Notes under the pieces: model-generated
The model's database searches: none
Told to the model about the DNA's origin: nothing
Seen by the model: only the letters and a program-made list of their open reading frames with translations
In this document: piece after piece, positions 54,446 through 63,634 of the stretch
Position numbering within the stretch: the stretch's first letter is position 1
How the letters are laid out: the number at the start of each line of letters is the position of its first letter
Made by a program: the position numbers and the translations under genes
Assembly (NCBI GenBank): GCA_017517705.1
Contig: JAFWYM010000030.1
Coordinates: forward strand, 16,111 to 80,110
Length of the DNA stretch: 64,000 bases
Source of the DNA: Alistipes sp.
Lineage (GTDB): Bacteria; Bacteroidota; Bacteroidia; Bacteroidales; Rikenellaceae
Direction: 5' to 3'

Positions 54446-55126
54446 TTATCTTCGTTCAATATCTATAAGCCACAACTCGTAGTACAACATAGTATTGGGC
54501 GCCACGTTAAGCGAATCGCAACCTGCAGAGCCAAAGGCCAGCGACGAGGGCAACCATGCCTCCATATGACCACCCTTGCCGATAAGCTTCGTAGCCTCGA
54601 TGACACCACGCGTCATATCGCCCACAGCCAAGCGCAACGTATCACCACGATAGTATGTCGTATCGACAACATTACCTGCCTGGTCGAGAGCACGGAATCG
54701 TAGGCGTATGGTGTCGCGATTGTTGCGTATGACGTTCTTCATATCGCCTATCTCGGCAATCTTGTACGTGAGACCCGAATGTGTAGCTACGAACTTACGA
54801 TCCTGGCGTCGCAAGTCCTCCAAGAAACGATTTTCGAAATGCTTGACACGCTCGTAGATGTCGTAGTTCATATACTTGAGGTAGGCAGCACGCGCCTCTT
54901 CGGCGTTGAGCTTAGGCTCACCCGAGTAGGCATCGCGCAGACCTTCGCACACCATGTCTATATTGAGCATGGAGTCGATGCCCACAAGGTTACGCCCGAT
55001 ATTTAGTCCCATAACGTAGGACATCGAGTCGGCACTTGTGCGCATCTTGGGGCGTGTCGTGGAGCTCTTACCCCCACACGACACAAGCACCAAAAGCAGG
55101 CATATTGCTATAAGCGACTTTTTCAT
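54446..55126 (-). CDS. FKBP-type peptidyl-prolyl isomerase lipoprotein (short form)
   Basis: The 226-residue protein has a lipoprotein signal ending LVLVSCGGKS, a helical FKBP_N-like part (SMSYVMGLNIGRNLVG), then an FKBP domain with IRLRFRALDQAGNVVDTTY and LIGKGGHMEAWLPSSLAFG. It resembles the GldI-like FKBP lipoproteins of Bacteroidetes, although gliding is not implied here. It is the first of the two FKBP genes and starts 27 nt after the antiporter gene's stop. Confidence 0.86.
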   Translation of the reverse strand: MKKSLIAICLLLVLVSCGGKSSTTRPKMRTSADSMSYVMGLNIGRNLVGIDSMLNIDMVCEGLRDAYSGEPKLNAEEARAAYLKYMNYDIYERVKHFENRFLEDLRRQDRKFVATHSGLTYKIAEIGDMKNVIRNNRDTIRLRFRALDQAGNVVDTTYYRGDTLRLAVGDMTRGVIEATKLIGKGGHMEAWLPSSLAFGSAGCDSLNVAPNTMLYYELWLIDIERR

Positions 55127-55153
55127 CTGTAGTAAACTTACACCCTCGACAAA

Positions 55154-56458
55154 TTAGAAGGGAAGGAATATTAGCTGAACAATAATATAAACAGGTAGAA
55201 GTACCACCAACGAGAACTTCAACATATATCCAAAGAACGACGGCATCTTAACACCCTCCTCCTCGGCGATAGCCTTAACCATGAAGTTGGGGCCGTTGCC
55301 GATATAGGTCATGGCGCCAAAGAATACCGCGCCAAGCGATATTGCCGTAAGTAGCATCTCAGGGATGCCGGCGACAATCGCCACACCAACCTCAGGATTG
55401 AGGCCCGTAGCCACCGTATGGAATGCTAAGGCCGTAGGAGCATTGTCGAGGAACGACGAGAGGCTTCCGGTAGCGTAATAGAACTGCCACGGCTCGCTAA
55501 GGCCCAGCTGCATAGCGTGCTGGTTGAGATACATCATCGCGGGCGTCATCGTAACGAAGATGCCGACAAAGAGGATGGCTACCTCCAAGATAGGCGACCA
55601 CGAGAAGTTATTAGCCTTACGCACACCCTTAGGCGTGGTGAGCAACGACAATACAATGATGATGGCCAAGACTATATCACGCAAGAAGGCGATGTAGAAG
55701 GGAGCTCCCTCAGCACGCATCTGGGGAATATAGCTGCGGTTAATAAAGAGCACAGCAGCGATGACCATACCCAGATATATGAAGTTTCGTGCACCCGAGA
55801 TACGTATGGGCTCCTGCTCCGTGCGGTCGCGCAACAAGTTCTCGGCAGGCTCCTTGTCGTAAAAATGGCGGTCGACAGCAAAGTATAGACTCAACAGCAG
55901 ACCTCCCGTAAGCAACCACTCGGGATACATCGACGAGAACCACTGAAACTCTGCACCACGGAGGTACAACAAGAACAATGGAGGATCGCCCAGAGGAGTA
56001 AGCAGACCACCACAGTTTGCCACCAAGGCGATAAAGAATAACACGGTGTGTACCTTATATTTGCGCTGCTTGTTAATCTGCAAAAGCGGACGTATCATCA
56101 ACATAGCAGCACCCGTGGTACCCATAAACGAGGCCAAGACAAAGCCCATACCCAAGATAAGCGAGTTGATGAAGGGTGTTGCCGCAATATCTCCACTAAT
56201 GTGAATACCACCTGTTACGACAAATAGCGCTAACAGCAACATAATAAATGGGATGTAGTCGTAGAGAAGGTTGTGAACAACACTATGTCCCAAACCATAG
56301 CACGACAACAGCGCAATCGTCACCACCGAGATTGCCAATGTAAAGATGAATTTATTGCGATTGCTCTCCCATAGATGCTCCGCAGCTAACGGGGCTATGG
56401 CTATGGTTAGTAGCATAATCACAAAAGGAATCACCATCCATAGTTCTACCTGATGCAT
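55154..56458 (-). CDS. nhaD: NhaD-type sodium/proton antiporter
   Basis: The 434-residue protein has about twelve hydrophobic segments. Family segments include GFVLASFMGTTGAAMLMIRPLL, FIALVANCGGLLTPLGDPPLFLLYLRG and the FLDNAPTALAFH helix, which fit the NhaD branch of the ion transporter superfamily. It exchanges Na+ for H+ across the inner membrane for salt and pH balance. It is first in a unit with the two FKBP genes. Substrate ion is by family likeness. Confidence 0.9.
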   Translation of the reverse strand: MHQVELWMVIPFVIMLLTIAIAPLAAEHLWESNRNKFIFTLAISVVTIALLSCYGLGHSVVHNLLYDYIPFIMLLLALFVVTGGIHISGDIAATPFINSLILGMGFVLASFMGTTGAAMLMIRPLLQINKQRKYKVHTVLFFIALVANCGGLLTPLGDPPLFLLYLRGAEFQWFSSMYPEWLLTGGLLLSLYFAVDRHFYDKEPAENLLRDRTEQEPIRISGARNFIYLGMVIAAVLFINRSYIPQMRAEGAPFYIAFLRDIVLAIIIVLSLLTTPKGVRKANNFSWSPILEVAILFVGIFVTMTPAMMYLNQHAMQLGLSEPWQFYYATGSLSSFLDNAPTALAFHTVATGLNPEVGVAIVAGIPEMLLTAISLGAVFFGAMTYIGNGPNFMVKAIAEEEGVKMPSFFGYMLKFSLVVLLPVYIIVQLIFLPF

Positions 56459-56517
56459 AAAATTAATAGTTTTTTATATCGCTGTTCCTTTTTCTCACTT
56501 CTAATATCCCACCACCT

Positions 56518-57576
56518 CTACAATACATTCGGTGCAGGGTGGTTCTTCAGCGCCATACTGCACATATTGTATAGCATACGCGCGGCTATCATGGCATCGG
56601 TCTTATCATCCACGTCGGGCACAACCTCCGAGAGGTCGAAGCCCACAATCCTACGTCCCGAGTCGACAATCTTACCCATCAGATATACTACTTCGGGGAA
56701 GCGTAAGCCTCCTGCAACGAGCGCACCCGTATGTGGCGAGCACTCGATAGTGAGACCATCGACGTCGAGCGATATATATATGTTCTCGGGCAGCGCTGCG
56801 ATAATCTCATCGACAATCGTCGACCAATTTACGCCCTCGAAGTGACGTGCCCATATAGACTGACCCGTAAATAGCTTCACGCGACTATCACCCTCAGCCC
56901 TCTCCCACTCCTCAGGGGTAAAGGCTCGCACACCCACAGCCACAAGGCTCTCCACAGCCGGCACATCGCGCAAGACGTTATACATAACCGAGGCGTGCGA
57001 GTGCTCGAAGCCCTGATGCGCCTCGCGCAGATCGAGATTGGAGTCTATATGCAGAAGTCCGATGCTTCCGTACTTCTCACCCACGGCACGTATATGGCCA
57101 TAGGCTACCGACTGATCACCACCAACCAAGCCTACAATCTTACCTTTTTGAAGCCACTCCTTCGACTGCTCATATATATTCTCGTTGACCACGTCCGAAG
57201 CCTCATTCACACGGCGCAGGCTACGCTCATAGACAAGGTGATCGAAGGCCGACGAGCCGAGGTCATCGTGTACCTTGATCACACGCACAGCATCGGCACG
57301 CAGACGGTGCGACATATCCTGTATCGAGTAGTCGATAGGCGCCGTAGCTATGCCCTTACGCCAGCTATATGGAGCCATAGGCTCGAAGAAATCGACATGG
57401 CGCGATGCCTCGATGATGGCATCGGGGGCATACGAACTACCCGCACGCACTGCCATAGTAGCATCCCACGGAGCCGAGATAAGCACCAGTGCTGCCTCTT
57501 CGGGACTAAGCGGGATACCAAAATAATTACCATTATCCGGAATCGCCCTATTCGGATTAAACTCCTCGTTAGCCAT
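56518..57576 (-). CDS. Arginase/agmatinase-family protein with altered metal ligands
   Basis: I choose ATG 57576 (MANEEFNPNR), giving 352 residues, over an upstream start. The ureohydrolase fold is clear from GGDQSVAYG, LLHIDSNLDLRE, ENIYISLDVDGL and DLSEVVPDVDD. In arginase the matching motifs read GGDH, DAHxD and DxD, so two His ligands of the manganese pair appear as Gln and Asn here, while the Asp ligands remain. It could be a formimidoylglutamase-like enzyme with a changed centre or an inactive relative. It is divergent from pdxB. Confidence 0.8.
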   Translation of the reverse strand: MANEEFNPNRAIPDNGNYFGIPLSPEEAALVLISAPWDATMAVRAGSSYAPDAIIEASRHVDFFEPMAPYSWRKGIATAPIDYSIQDMSHRLRADAVRVIKVHDDLGSSAFDHLVYERSLRRVNEASDVVNENIYEQSKEWLQKGKIVGLVGGDQSVAYGHIRAVGEKYGSIGLLHIDSNLDLREAHQGFEHSHASVMYNVLRDVPAVESLVAVGVRAFTPEEWERAEGDSRVKLFTGQSIWARHFEGVNWSTIVDEIIAALPENIYISLDVDGLTIECSPHTGALVAGGLRFPEVVYLMGKIVDSGRRIVGFDLSEVVPDVDDKTDAMIAARMLYNMCSMALKNHPAPNVL

Positions 57577-57647
57577 AGCTGTAGTCACTAATATCTTATA
57601 ACAGGTAAAATAATCGTGCAAAATTAGTAATTTTTTAACATTTTTCC

Positions 57648-57655
57648 TACATTTG
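57648..57655 (+). promoter_or_regulatory. Promoter -7 box (TACATTTG) for pdxB
   Basis: TACATTTG lies 42 nt before the pdxB ATG. A TAATTTTG box on the minus strand (57619-57626) faces the divergent arginase-family gene. No clear -33 element for either. Confidence 0.5.
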
Positions 57656-57697
57656 CTAAAAATTTACGGCAATAATTATTATTTCATAATCGAACAA

Positions 57698-58693
57698 ATG
57701 AAGGTAGTCGTCGACAAAGCTATACCATTCATTGGCGGGGTGCTCGAGCCCTATGCCGAAGTGGTCTATCTCGATGGTGCATACATAGATAGCACAGCCA
57801 TAAAGGATTGTGACGCCCTGATAGTCAGGACACGTACACATTGCGACAGCCGACTCCTCGACGGCTCCAACGTAAGGTTCATCGCCACGGCCACAATCGG
57901 CCGTGACCACATAGACGAGAGGTATTGCCACAACGCCGGTATTGCGGTATACAGCGCACCCGGATGTAACGCACGAGGAGTACTGCAGTGGGTAGCCTCA
58001 GCGCTGCACCACATCGCCGTAACGGACGGTCGCAAGCCACAGGATTATACCCTTGGCGTTGTCGGTGTAGGCAACGTAGGATCGCTCGTTGTGGAGTATG
58101 CCCGAGCATGGGGATATAGGGTGCTGCAGTGCGACCCGCCACGCAAGGAGCGCGAGGGCGGCGACTTCATCGCCATAGATGAGCTTCTCCACAAGGCCGA
58201 CATCATCACACTACACACTCCGCTGGACAACACTACAAGGCACCTTATAAATCCTGAGAGTATCGCTCGAATGAAGCCTAATGCCACAGTCATCAACGCA
58301 TCGCGCGGTGGCGTTGTAGATAATAAAGCGATGGCCGAGAGCAACCATCGCTACATCTTCGACGTATGGGAGGGCGAGCCACAAATAGACCCCGAGGTGC
58401 TCCGTCGTGCCACCCTCGCAACGCCCCATATCGCCGGCTACTCGTTACAAGGCAAGGCCAATGCCACGGCAATGGTCGTACGAGCCTTTGCCAAGCATTT
58501 CGGTATTCCGCTAACAGACTGGTATCCTGAAGATATAGAGTCCTCATCTCCACACCCCATCAACTGGGAGGAGCTATCATCGTCGATAGCCGACTATTGC
58601 GATATAGCGAGCGAGACATCGAGCCTCAAGCTCCATCCCGAGGAGTTCGAGGCCATGCGCAATGGGTACGCTTATCGCCAGGAGTATTTTTAG
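57698..58693 (+). CDS. pdxB: Erythronate-4-phosphate dehydrogenase
   Basis: I choose ATG 57698 (MKVVVDKAIPFIGG) for 331 residues. The D-2-hydroxyacid dehydrogenase fold shows VGVGNVGSLVVEYARAWG as NAD loop, TLHTPLDNTT, NASRGGVVDNKAM and the catalytic Arg/Glu/His of the family (FDVWEGEP, ATPHIAGYSLQGK). The last 60 residues match the PdxB-specific C-terminal domain more than SerA. It oxidises 4-phosphoerythronate in the DXP-dependent vitamin B6 route. Confidence 0.93.
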   Translation: MKVVVDKAIPFIGGVLEPYAEVVYLDGAYIDSTAIKDCDALIVRTRTHCDSRLLDGSNVRFIATATIGRDHIDERYCHNAGIAVYSAPGCNARGVLQWVASALHHIAVTDGRKPQDYTLGVVGVGNVGSLVVEYARAWGYRVLQCDPPRKEREGGDFIAIDELLHKADIITLHTPLDNTTRHLINPESIARMKPNATVINASRGGVVDNKAMAESNHRYIFDVWEGEPQIDPEVLRRATLATPHIAGYSLQGKANATAMVVRAFAKHFGIPLTDWYPEDIESSSPHPINWEELSSSIADYCDIASETSSLKLHPEEFEAMRNGYAYRQEYF

Positions 58694-59259
58694 GCTATTG
58701 TCGAGGCTATTACCTCATCAACAAGGATGTCGTGATCGTCGCACACAAGCTCTTCAAATATCTGACAGCCAAAGGCCACACCTATTTTGTAAGCCCTAAA
58801 TTCCGGCAGCGACATATACTTATCATAGAATCCGCCACCACGGCCTAAGCGCACACCATCAAGTGTAAACGCGCGAGCCGGCACGATGATAAGATCGATA
58901 GCACCTGCGGGGTACTCGCTATCGCCCACAGGTTCAGCAATACCGAAAGCCCCCGTCTGCATTCTCTCGGGAGCATAGTCGTAGAAGCGCATGACATCGC
59001 CCTCGACACGCGGGACAACAACATGCTTACCCATGGCGGGCCACCTTAGCAGTGCTGACGACGTCGGCACCTCATCATCCATGGCTGCATAGAACGCTAT
59101 GCTATGCGCACGCGCAAAGGCCTCGGTGCGCTCCACCAATCGATATATCTCCTCCGCAGCCAAGGCCTTCACATCGGCACTGAGCCTCCTTATGCGACAC
59201 CTCACCTCCTTACGTATGGCACGCTTGACATCGTTTTTATGTTCTGAACCAATCTCCAT
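58690..59259 (-). CDS. 5-formyltetrahydrofolate cyclo-ligase
   Basis: I take ATG 59259 (MEIGSEHKNDVKRAIR), giving 189 residues; the longer frame upstream reads through promoter-like AT sequence. Family marks are KRAIRKEVRCR at the N-terminus, GEPxG-like FGIAEPVGD and the ATP/Mg loop VRLGRGGGFYDKYM. It turns 5-formyl-THF into methenyl-THF with ATP, keeping the folate pool usable. It overlaps pdxB's end by 4 nt on the other strand. Confidence 0.93.
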   Translation of the reverse strand: MEIGSEHKNDVKRAIRKEVRCRIRRLSADVKALAAEEIYRLVERTEAFARAHSIAFYAAMDDEVPTSSALLRWPAMGKHVVVPRVEGDVMRFYDYAPERMQTGAFGIAEPVGDSEYPAGAIDLIIVPARAFTLDGVRLGRGGGFYDKYMSLPEFRAYKIGVAFGCQIFEELVCDDHDILVDEVIASTIA

Positions 59260-59336
59260 ATTCCGATATATATATAAATAATGTACAAATTTACCTCTAT
59301 TTTCTACTTTTACATAGTAAAAAATGCCGTTTGGTA

Positions 59337-59366
59337 TTGTTATTATGCAAACAATTCTTATCTTTG
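59337..59366 (+). promoter_or_regulatory. Promoter for sdhCAB
   Basis: TTG (59337-59339), a 19-nt spacer and TATCTTTG (59359-59366) match the consensus. A leader of about 85 nt precedes sdhC. Confidence 0.75.
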
Positions 59367-59459
59367 CGGTATGTTTTGGAGGTTCTATGCCCTGCCAAAG
59401 CGCTACAAACACCAATAAACTACAAAACTATTTACAAATATAATTAAAAATTTTACACT

Positions 59460-60185
59460 ATGAGCTGTTTTTTAACTAATTCATCAGTGGGAAAGAAGCT
59501 TGTTATGAGTATTTCGGGATGCTTCCTTGTGCTCTTCATTCTCTTCCACATGTCAATGAACCTCACTATGCTCTTTAGCTGGCAGGGTTACAACGCTATT
59601 TGCGAGTTCCTCGGTGCAAATTGGTATGCACTCGCTGGTACTGCTCTTTTGGCTGCGGGTGTTCTCGTTCACTTCGTGTACGCCTTCATCCTCACCATCG
59701 ACAACTACCGCGCGCGTGGTAAGCAGCGCTACGCTGTAACCGTTCAGGAGAAGGGTGTGTCGTGGGCTTCGAAGAACATGCTTGTTCTTGGTGTTATCGT
59801 AATCCTCGGTCTCGGTCTTCACCTCGTACACTTCTGGTCTAAGATGCAGCTCGTAGAGATTATGGGCGCACACGCATCTGTTGTTGGTGGTTTGGACGTA
59901 CCTGCAACAAATGGCGCGGCTCTTATGATGGTCACCTTCTCAAAGTGGTACAATGTCGTGCTCTACCTCGTATGGTTTGCTGCATTGTGGTTCCACCTCA
60001 CTCACGGCGTATGGTCTATGTTCCAGACTGCGGGCTTCGCTAACGACACATGGTATCCTCGCTTGAAGTGCGGTGCCAACATCGTTGCTACGCTTATATT
60101 CCTCGGCTTCGCAGTTGTTGCGGTATACTGCTACTTCACATCGACACCTCAGCTTATCGAGGAGATGCTCACTTACGTTGGTTAG
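59460..60185 (+). CDS. sdhC: Succinate dehydrogenase/fumarate reductase cytochrome b subunit
   Basis: The 241-residue integral membrane protein has five hydrophobic segments. Haem-ligating His residues are placed in LFILFHMSMNL, GVLVHFVYAF, LHLVHFW and WFHLTHGVWSMFQ. It belongs to the b558-type single-chain anchor family that passes electrons between menaquinone and the flavoprotein. In gut Bacteroidetes the complex mainly reduces fumarate. It starts with MSCFLTNSSVGKK and is followed 34 nt later by sdhA. Confidence 0.95.
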   Translation: MSCFLTNSSVGKKLVMSISGCFLVLFILFHMSMNLTMLFSWQGYNAICEFLGANWYALAGTALLAAGVLVHFVYAFILTIDNYRARGKQRYAVTVQEKGVSWASKNMLVLGVIVILGLGLHLVHFWSKMQLVEIMGAHASVVGGLDVPATNGAALMMVTFSKWYNVVLYLVWFAALWFHLTHGVWSMFQTAGFANDTWYPRLKCGANIVATLIFLGFAVVAVYCYFTSTPQLIEEMLTYVG

Positions 60186-60219
60186 TTCTTAACAAGTAAA
60201 CAATAAAAACACAAATATT

Positions 60220-62166
60220 ATGGCTTATACATTAGATGCAAAAACTCCGGCAGGTGAATTGGCTCAGAAGTGGAGCAATCACAAGGCGGCCATCAAGGTC
60301 GTGAGCCCGGCAAATAAGCGTAAGTTGGATATCATCGTTGTAGGTACCGGTCTCGGTGGCGCCTCTGCAGCTGCTTCACTCGGTGAGCTCGGCTACAACG
60401 TGAAGATCTTCTGCATCTCGGACTCTCCCCGTCGTGCTCACTCTATCGCAGCACAGGGTGGTATCAATGCAGCTAAGAACTACCAGAACGATAATGACTC
60501 TATCTACCGCCTCTTCTACGATACCATCAAGGGTGGTGACTATCGTGCTCGCGAGGCTAACGTATACCGTCTTGCTGAGGTGTCGAACCTCATTATCGAC
60601 CAGTGCGTAGCTCAGGGCGTTCCTTTTGCACGTGAGTACGGCGGTCTGTTGGCTAACCGTTCATTCGGTGGTGCTCAGGTATCGCGTACGTTCTACGCTC
60701 GTGGTCAGACCGGCCAGCAGCTTCTTTTGGGTGCCTATGCAGCTCTTAACAAGGAGATTGCTGCAGGCTCTGTTAAGTCGTATCCCCGTCACGAGATGCT
60801 CGACGTGGTTATCGAGAATGGCGAGGCTTGCGGTATCATCGCACGTAACCTCGTAACTGGCGAGTTGGAGCGTCACGGTGCTCACGCTGTGGTTATCGCT
60901 ACGGGTGGTTACGGTAACGTATTCTTCCTCTCGACAAATGCTATGGCATCTAACGGCTCGGCAGCATTCCAGTGCTACCGTAAGGGTGCAGGTTTTGCCA
61001 ACCCCTGCTTCACGCAGATTCACCCCACATGTATCCCCGTACACGGCACACAGCAGTCTAAGCTCACGCTTATGTCTGAGTCGTTGCGTAACGATGGCCG
61101 TATCTGGGTTCCCAAGAAGATGGAGGATGTAGAGGCTATTCGCAAGGGTACTAAGCTTCCTTCAGACATCGCTGAGGAGGATCGCGACTACTACTTGGAG
61201 CGTCGCTACCCCGCCTTCGGTAACCTCGTTCCTCGTGACGTGGCATCACGTGCTGCTAAGGAGCGTTGCGACGCAGGCTTCGGTGTTAACGAGACAGGCT
61301 TGGCCGTATTCCTCGACTTCAAGACCGCTATCGAGCGTCTTGGCAAGGATACCATCAAGCAGCGTTATGGCAACCTCTTCGACATGTACGAGGAGATTAC
61401 CGACGTTAACCCCTACGAGCAGCCCATGCAGATATTCCCCGCTGTTCACTACACCATGGGTGGTATCTGGGTTGACTACAACCTTATGACTACTATCCCC
61501 GGCTTGTACGCTATCGGTGAGGCTAACTTCTCGGATCACGGTGCTAACCGTCTTGGTGCTTCGGCTCTTATGCAGGGCTTGGCCGACGGCTACTTCGTTC
61601 TTCCCTACACTATCGGTGACTACCTCGCCAAGAAGATTCAGGCACCTAAGGTTAAGACCGACACCGCAGCCTTCGACGAGGCTGAGAAGGGCGTTCAGGC
61701 ACGTATCGACCGTCTCTTCGCCATCAAGGGTAACCAGAGCGTTGACGACATCCACAAGCGCCTCGGCCTTATTATGTGGGACAACGTAGGTATGGCCCGC
61801 ACGAAGGAGTCGTTGGAGAAGGCTATCGTTGAGATTCAGGCTCTGCGCAAGGAGTTCTACAAGGACCTTAAGCTCGTAGGCACGGCCGACTCATTCAACG
61901 TAGAGTTGGAGAAGGCTCTCCGCTTGGAGGACTTCTTGGAGCTCGGCGAGCTCATGGCACGCGACGCCCTGAACCGTGAGGAGTCTTGCGGTGGTCACTT
62001 CCGCTCTGAGCACCAGACGGAGGATGGCGAGGCTTTGCGCCACGACGATAAGTTTGCATACGCAGCCGTTTGGGAGTACAAGGGCATCGACAATGTTCCC
62101 GAGATGACTATCGAGAACCTCGACTATGAGTTTGTACACCGCGCACAGCGTAACTATAAGGACTAA
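60220..62166 (+). CDS. sdhA: Succinate dehydrogenase/fumarate reductase flavoprotein subunit
   Basis: The 648-residue protein has FAD loop [18 protein letters not shown], the covalent-FAD His in [32 protein letters not shown], the catalytic region [17 protein letters not shown] and [12 protein letters not shown]. It oxidises succinate or reduces fumarate with the iron-sulphur and haem subunits. The long form of about 650 residues fits the Bacteroidetes/epsilonproteobacterial branch. sdhB follows 31 nt later. Codon use is strongly biased, in line with high expression. Confidence 0.97.
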   Translation: MAYTLDAKTPAGELAQKWSNHKAAIKVVSPANKRKLDIIVVGTGLGGASAAASLGELGYNVKIFCISDSPRRAHSIAAQGGINAAKNYQNDNDSIYRLFYDTIKGGDYRAREANVYRLAEVSNLIIDQCVAQGVPFAREYGGLLANRSFGGAQVSRTFYARGQTGQQLLLGAYAALNKEIAAGSVKSYPRHEMLDVVIENGEACGIIARNLVTGELERHGAHAVVIATGGYGNVFFLSTNAMASNGSAAFQCYRKGAGFANPCFTQIHPTCIPVHGTQQSKLTLMSESLRNDGRIWVPKKMEDVEAIRKGTKLPSDIAEEDRDYYLERRYPAFGNLVPRDVASRAAKERCDAGFGVNETGLAVFLDFKTAIERLGKDTIKQRYGNLFDMYEEITDVNPYEQPMQIFPAVHYTMGGIWVDYNLMTTIPGLYAIGEANFSDHGANRLGASALMQGLADGYFVLPYTIGDYLAKKIQAPKVKTDTAAFDEAEKGVQARIDRLFAIKGNQSVDDIHKRLGLIMWDNVGMARTKESLEKAIVEIQALRKEFYKDLKLVGTADSFNVELEKALRLEDFLELGELMARDALNREESCGGHFRSEHQTEDGEALRHDDKFAYAAVWEYKGIDNVPEMTIENLDYEFVHRAQRNYKD

Positions 62167-62197
62167 TTTTGACGTTGAACTTTAAGAAGATTGAATT

Positions 62198-62941
62198 ATG
62201 AATTTTACATTAAAGATATGGCGTCAAAGAGACGCTAAGTCACAGGGTGCATTCGAGACCTATAAGGTTGAGAATATCTCGGCTGATACGTCGTTCCTCG
62301 AGATGATGGACATCCTGAACAACAACCTTATCCACGAGGGTAAGGAGCCCGTAGCTTTCGACCACGACTGCCGCGAGGGTATCTGCGGTATGTGCTCTAT
62401 GCACATCAATGGCCACGCTCACGGCCCCTCACAGGCCGTAACAACGTGCCAGATGTATATGCGTAAGTTCAAGGATGGCTCTACCATCACCATCGAGCCT
62501 TGGCGCTCAGCTGCGTTCCCCGTAATTCGTGACCTCGTGGTAGACCGCTCGGCTTACGATAAGATTCTTCAGGCTGGTGGTTTTATCTCGGTACGCACAA
62601 ACTCTGTACCCGATGGTAACGCTATTCCTATTCCTAAGGCTGATGCCGACGAGTCGATGGATGCTGCTGCTTGCGTAGGTTGTGGTGCTTGCGCTGCAAC
62701 ATGTAAGAACGGCTCTGCTATGTTGTTCGTCGCAGCTCGCGTATCGTCACTCGCCAAGTTGCCTCAGGGTAAGGTTGAGGGCGCACGCCGTGCTAAGTCG
62801 ATGGTAGCAAAGATGGATGAGCTCGGCTTTGGTAACTGTACAAATACAGGCGCCTGCCAGGCACAGTGCCCCAAGCAGGTATCTATCGCACACATCGCAC
62901 GTCTTAACCGCGAGTTCTTGGCCGCAAAGCTTCAGGACTAA
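62198..62941 (+). CDS. sdhB: Succinate dehydrogenase/fumarate reductase iron-sulphur subunit
   Basis: The 247-residue protein has the [2Fe-2S] motif [15 protein letters not shown] in a ferredoxin-like N-terminus, and two Cys clusters, [11 protein letters not shown] and [15 protein letters not shown], for the 4Fe-4S and 3Fe-4S centres. It links flavin to haem in the complex. It ends the operon, followed by a strong terminator 31 nt later. Confidence 0.97.
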   Translation: MNFTLKIWRQRDAKSQGAFETYKVENISADTSFLEMMDILNNNLIHEGKEPVAFDHDCREGICGMCSMHINGHAHGPSQAVTTCQMYMRKFKDGSTITIEPWRSAAFPVIRDLVVDRSAYDKILQAGGFISVRTNSVPDGNAIPIPKADADESMDAAACVGCGACAATCKNGSAMLFVAARVSSLAKLPQGKVEGARRAKSMVAKMDELGFGNCTNTGACQAQCPKQVSIAHIARLNREFLAAKLQD

Positions 62942-62972
62942 GCATACGACAACCGAGGCTTCAGCCTCGAAG

Positions 62973-63010
62973 AAATGGCTGTCTGCACACCGCAGACAGC
63001 CATTTTCTTT
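62973..63010 (+). terminator. Intrinsic terminator after sdhB
   Basis: AAATGGCTGTCTGC / GCAGACAGCCATTT form a perfect 14-bp stem with a 5-nt loop, followed by TTCTTT. Confidence 0.9.
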
Positions 63011-63130
63011 AATGAGTAGTGTGTAATTTTAATGGGTTAAGATACTCACAGTGACTCATAGTATTCCCATCAAAAAGGAGGGTGACAAAAAAGTAAATTT
63101 GTCATCCCCGTTTTGTTAAGACCTCCCTAA

Positions 63131-63530
63131 ACATCACGGGTATTAAAAATAATACCCGTAATGCGATGGGGAGTAGTGAGGTGGGCGGGGTAAGCGCGGA
63201 TTTGTCATGCTGAGCGTAGCCGAAGCATCTGGGAGAGCGAGAGTAGCAAAAAGCACCACGGGTATTAAAAATAATACCCGTAATGCGATGGGGCGTAGTG
63301 AGGTGGGCGGGGTAAGCGCGGATTTGTCATGCTGAGCGTAGCCGAAGCATCTGGGAGAGCGAGGGCTGCAAAAAGCACTGCAGGTATTAAAAATAATACC
63401 CGTAATGCGATGGGGCGTAGTGAGGTAGGCGGGGTAAGCGCGGATTTGTCATGCTGAGCGTAGTCGAAGCATCTGGGAGAGCGAGGGCAGCAAAAAAAGC
63501 AACGCGGGTATATAAAAGTATACCCGCAAG
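63131..63530. repeat. 122-bp tandem repeat with internal hairpins
   Basis: Three full copies and part of a fourth begin at the TATTAAAAATAATA-type core at 63141, 63263, 63385 and 63509 (periods 122, 122, 124). Each unit has a GGGTATT/AATACCC hairpin, then a GC-rich stretch and the conserved segment TTGTCATGCTGAGCGTAGC followed by GAAGCATCT. The last copy has GGGTATA/TATACCC, so both arms changed together. Open frames across it are repeat artefacts. The stretch 63011-63130 before it holds no gene. Confidence 0.85.
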
Positions 63531-63634
63531 AGCGGAGAGGGCTGTCGGGCGGGGAGGTGGCGGGCGGCACAAAAAAGAGGCTGCGCCAATACGCAGCCCC
63601 CATTACTCACTACTCATTACTCATTGAGCGTAGC

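Noticed and set aside
63265-63603. Minus-strand frames of 61 and 112 codons across the tandem repeat
   Set aside because: They repeat with the 122-bp unit and encode low-complexity peptides; artefact of the repeat.
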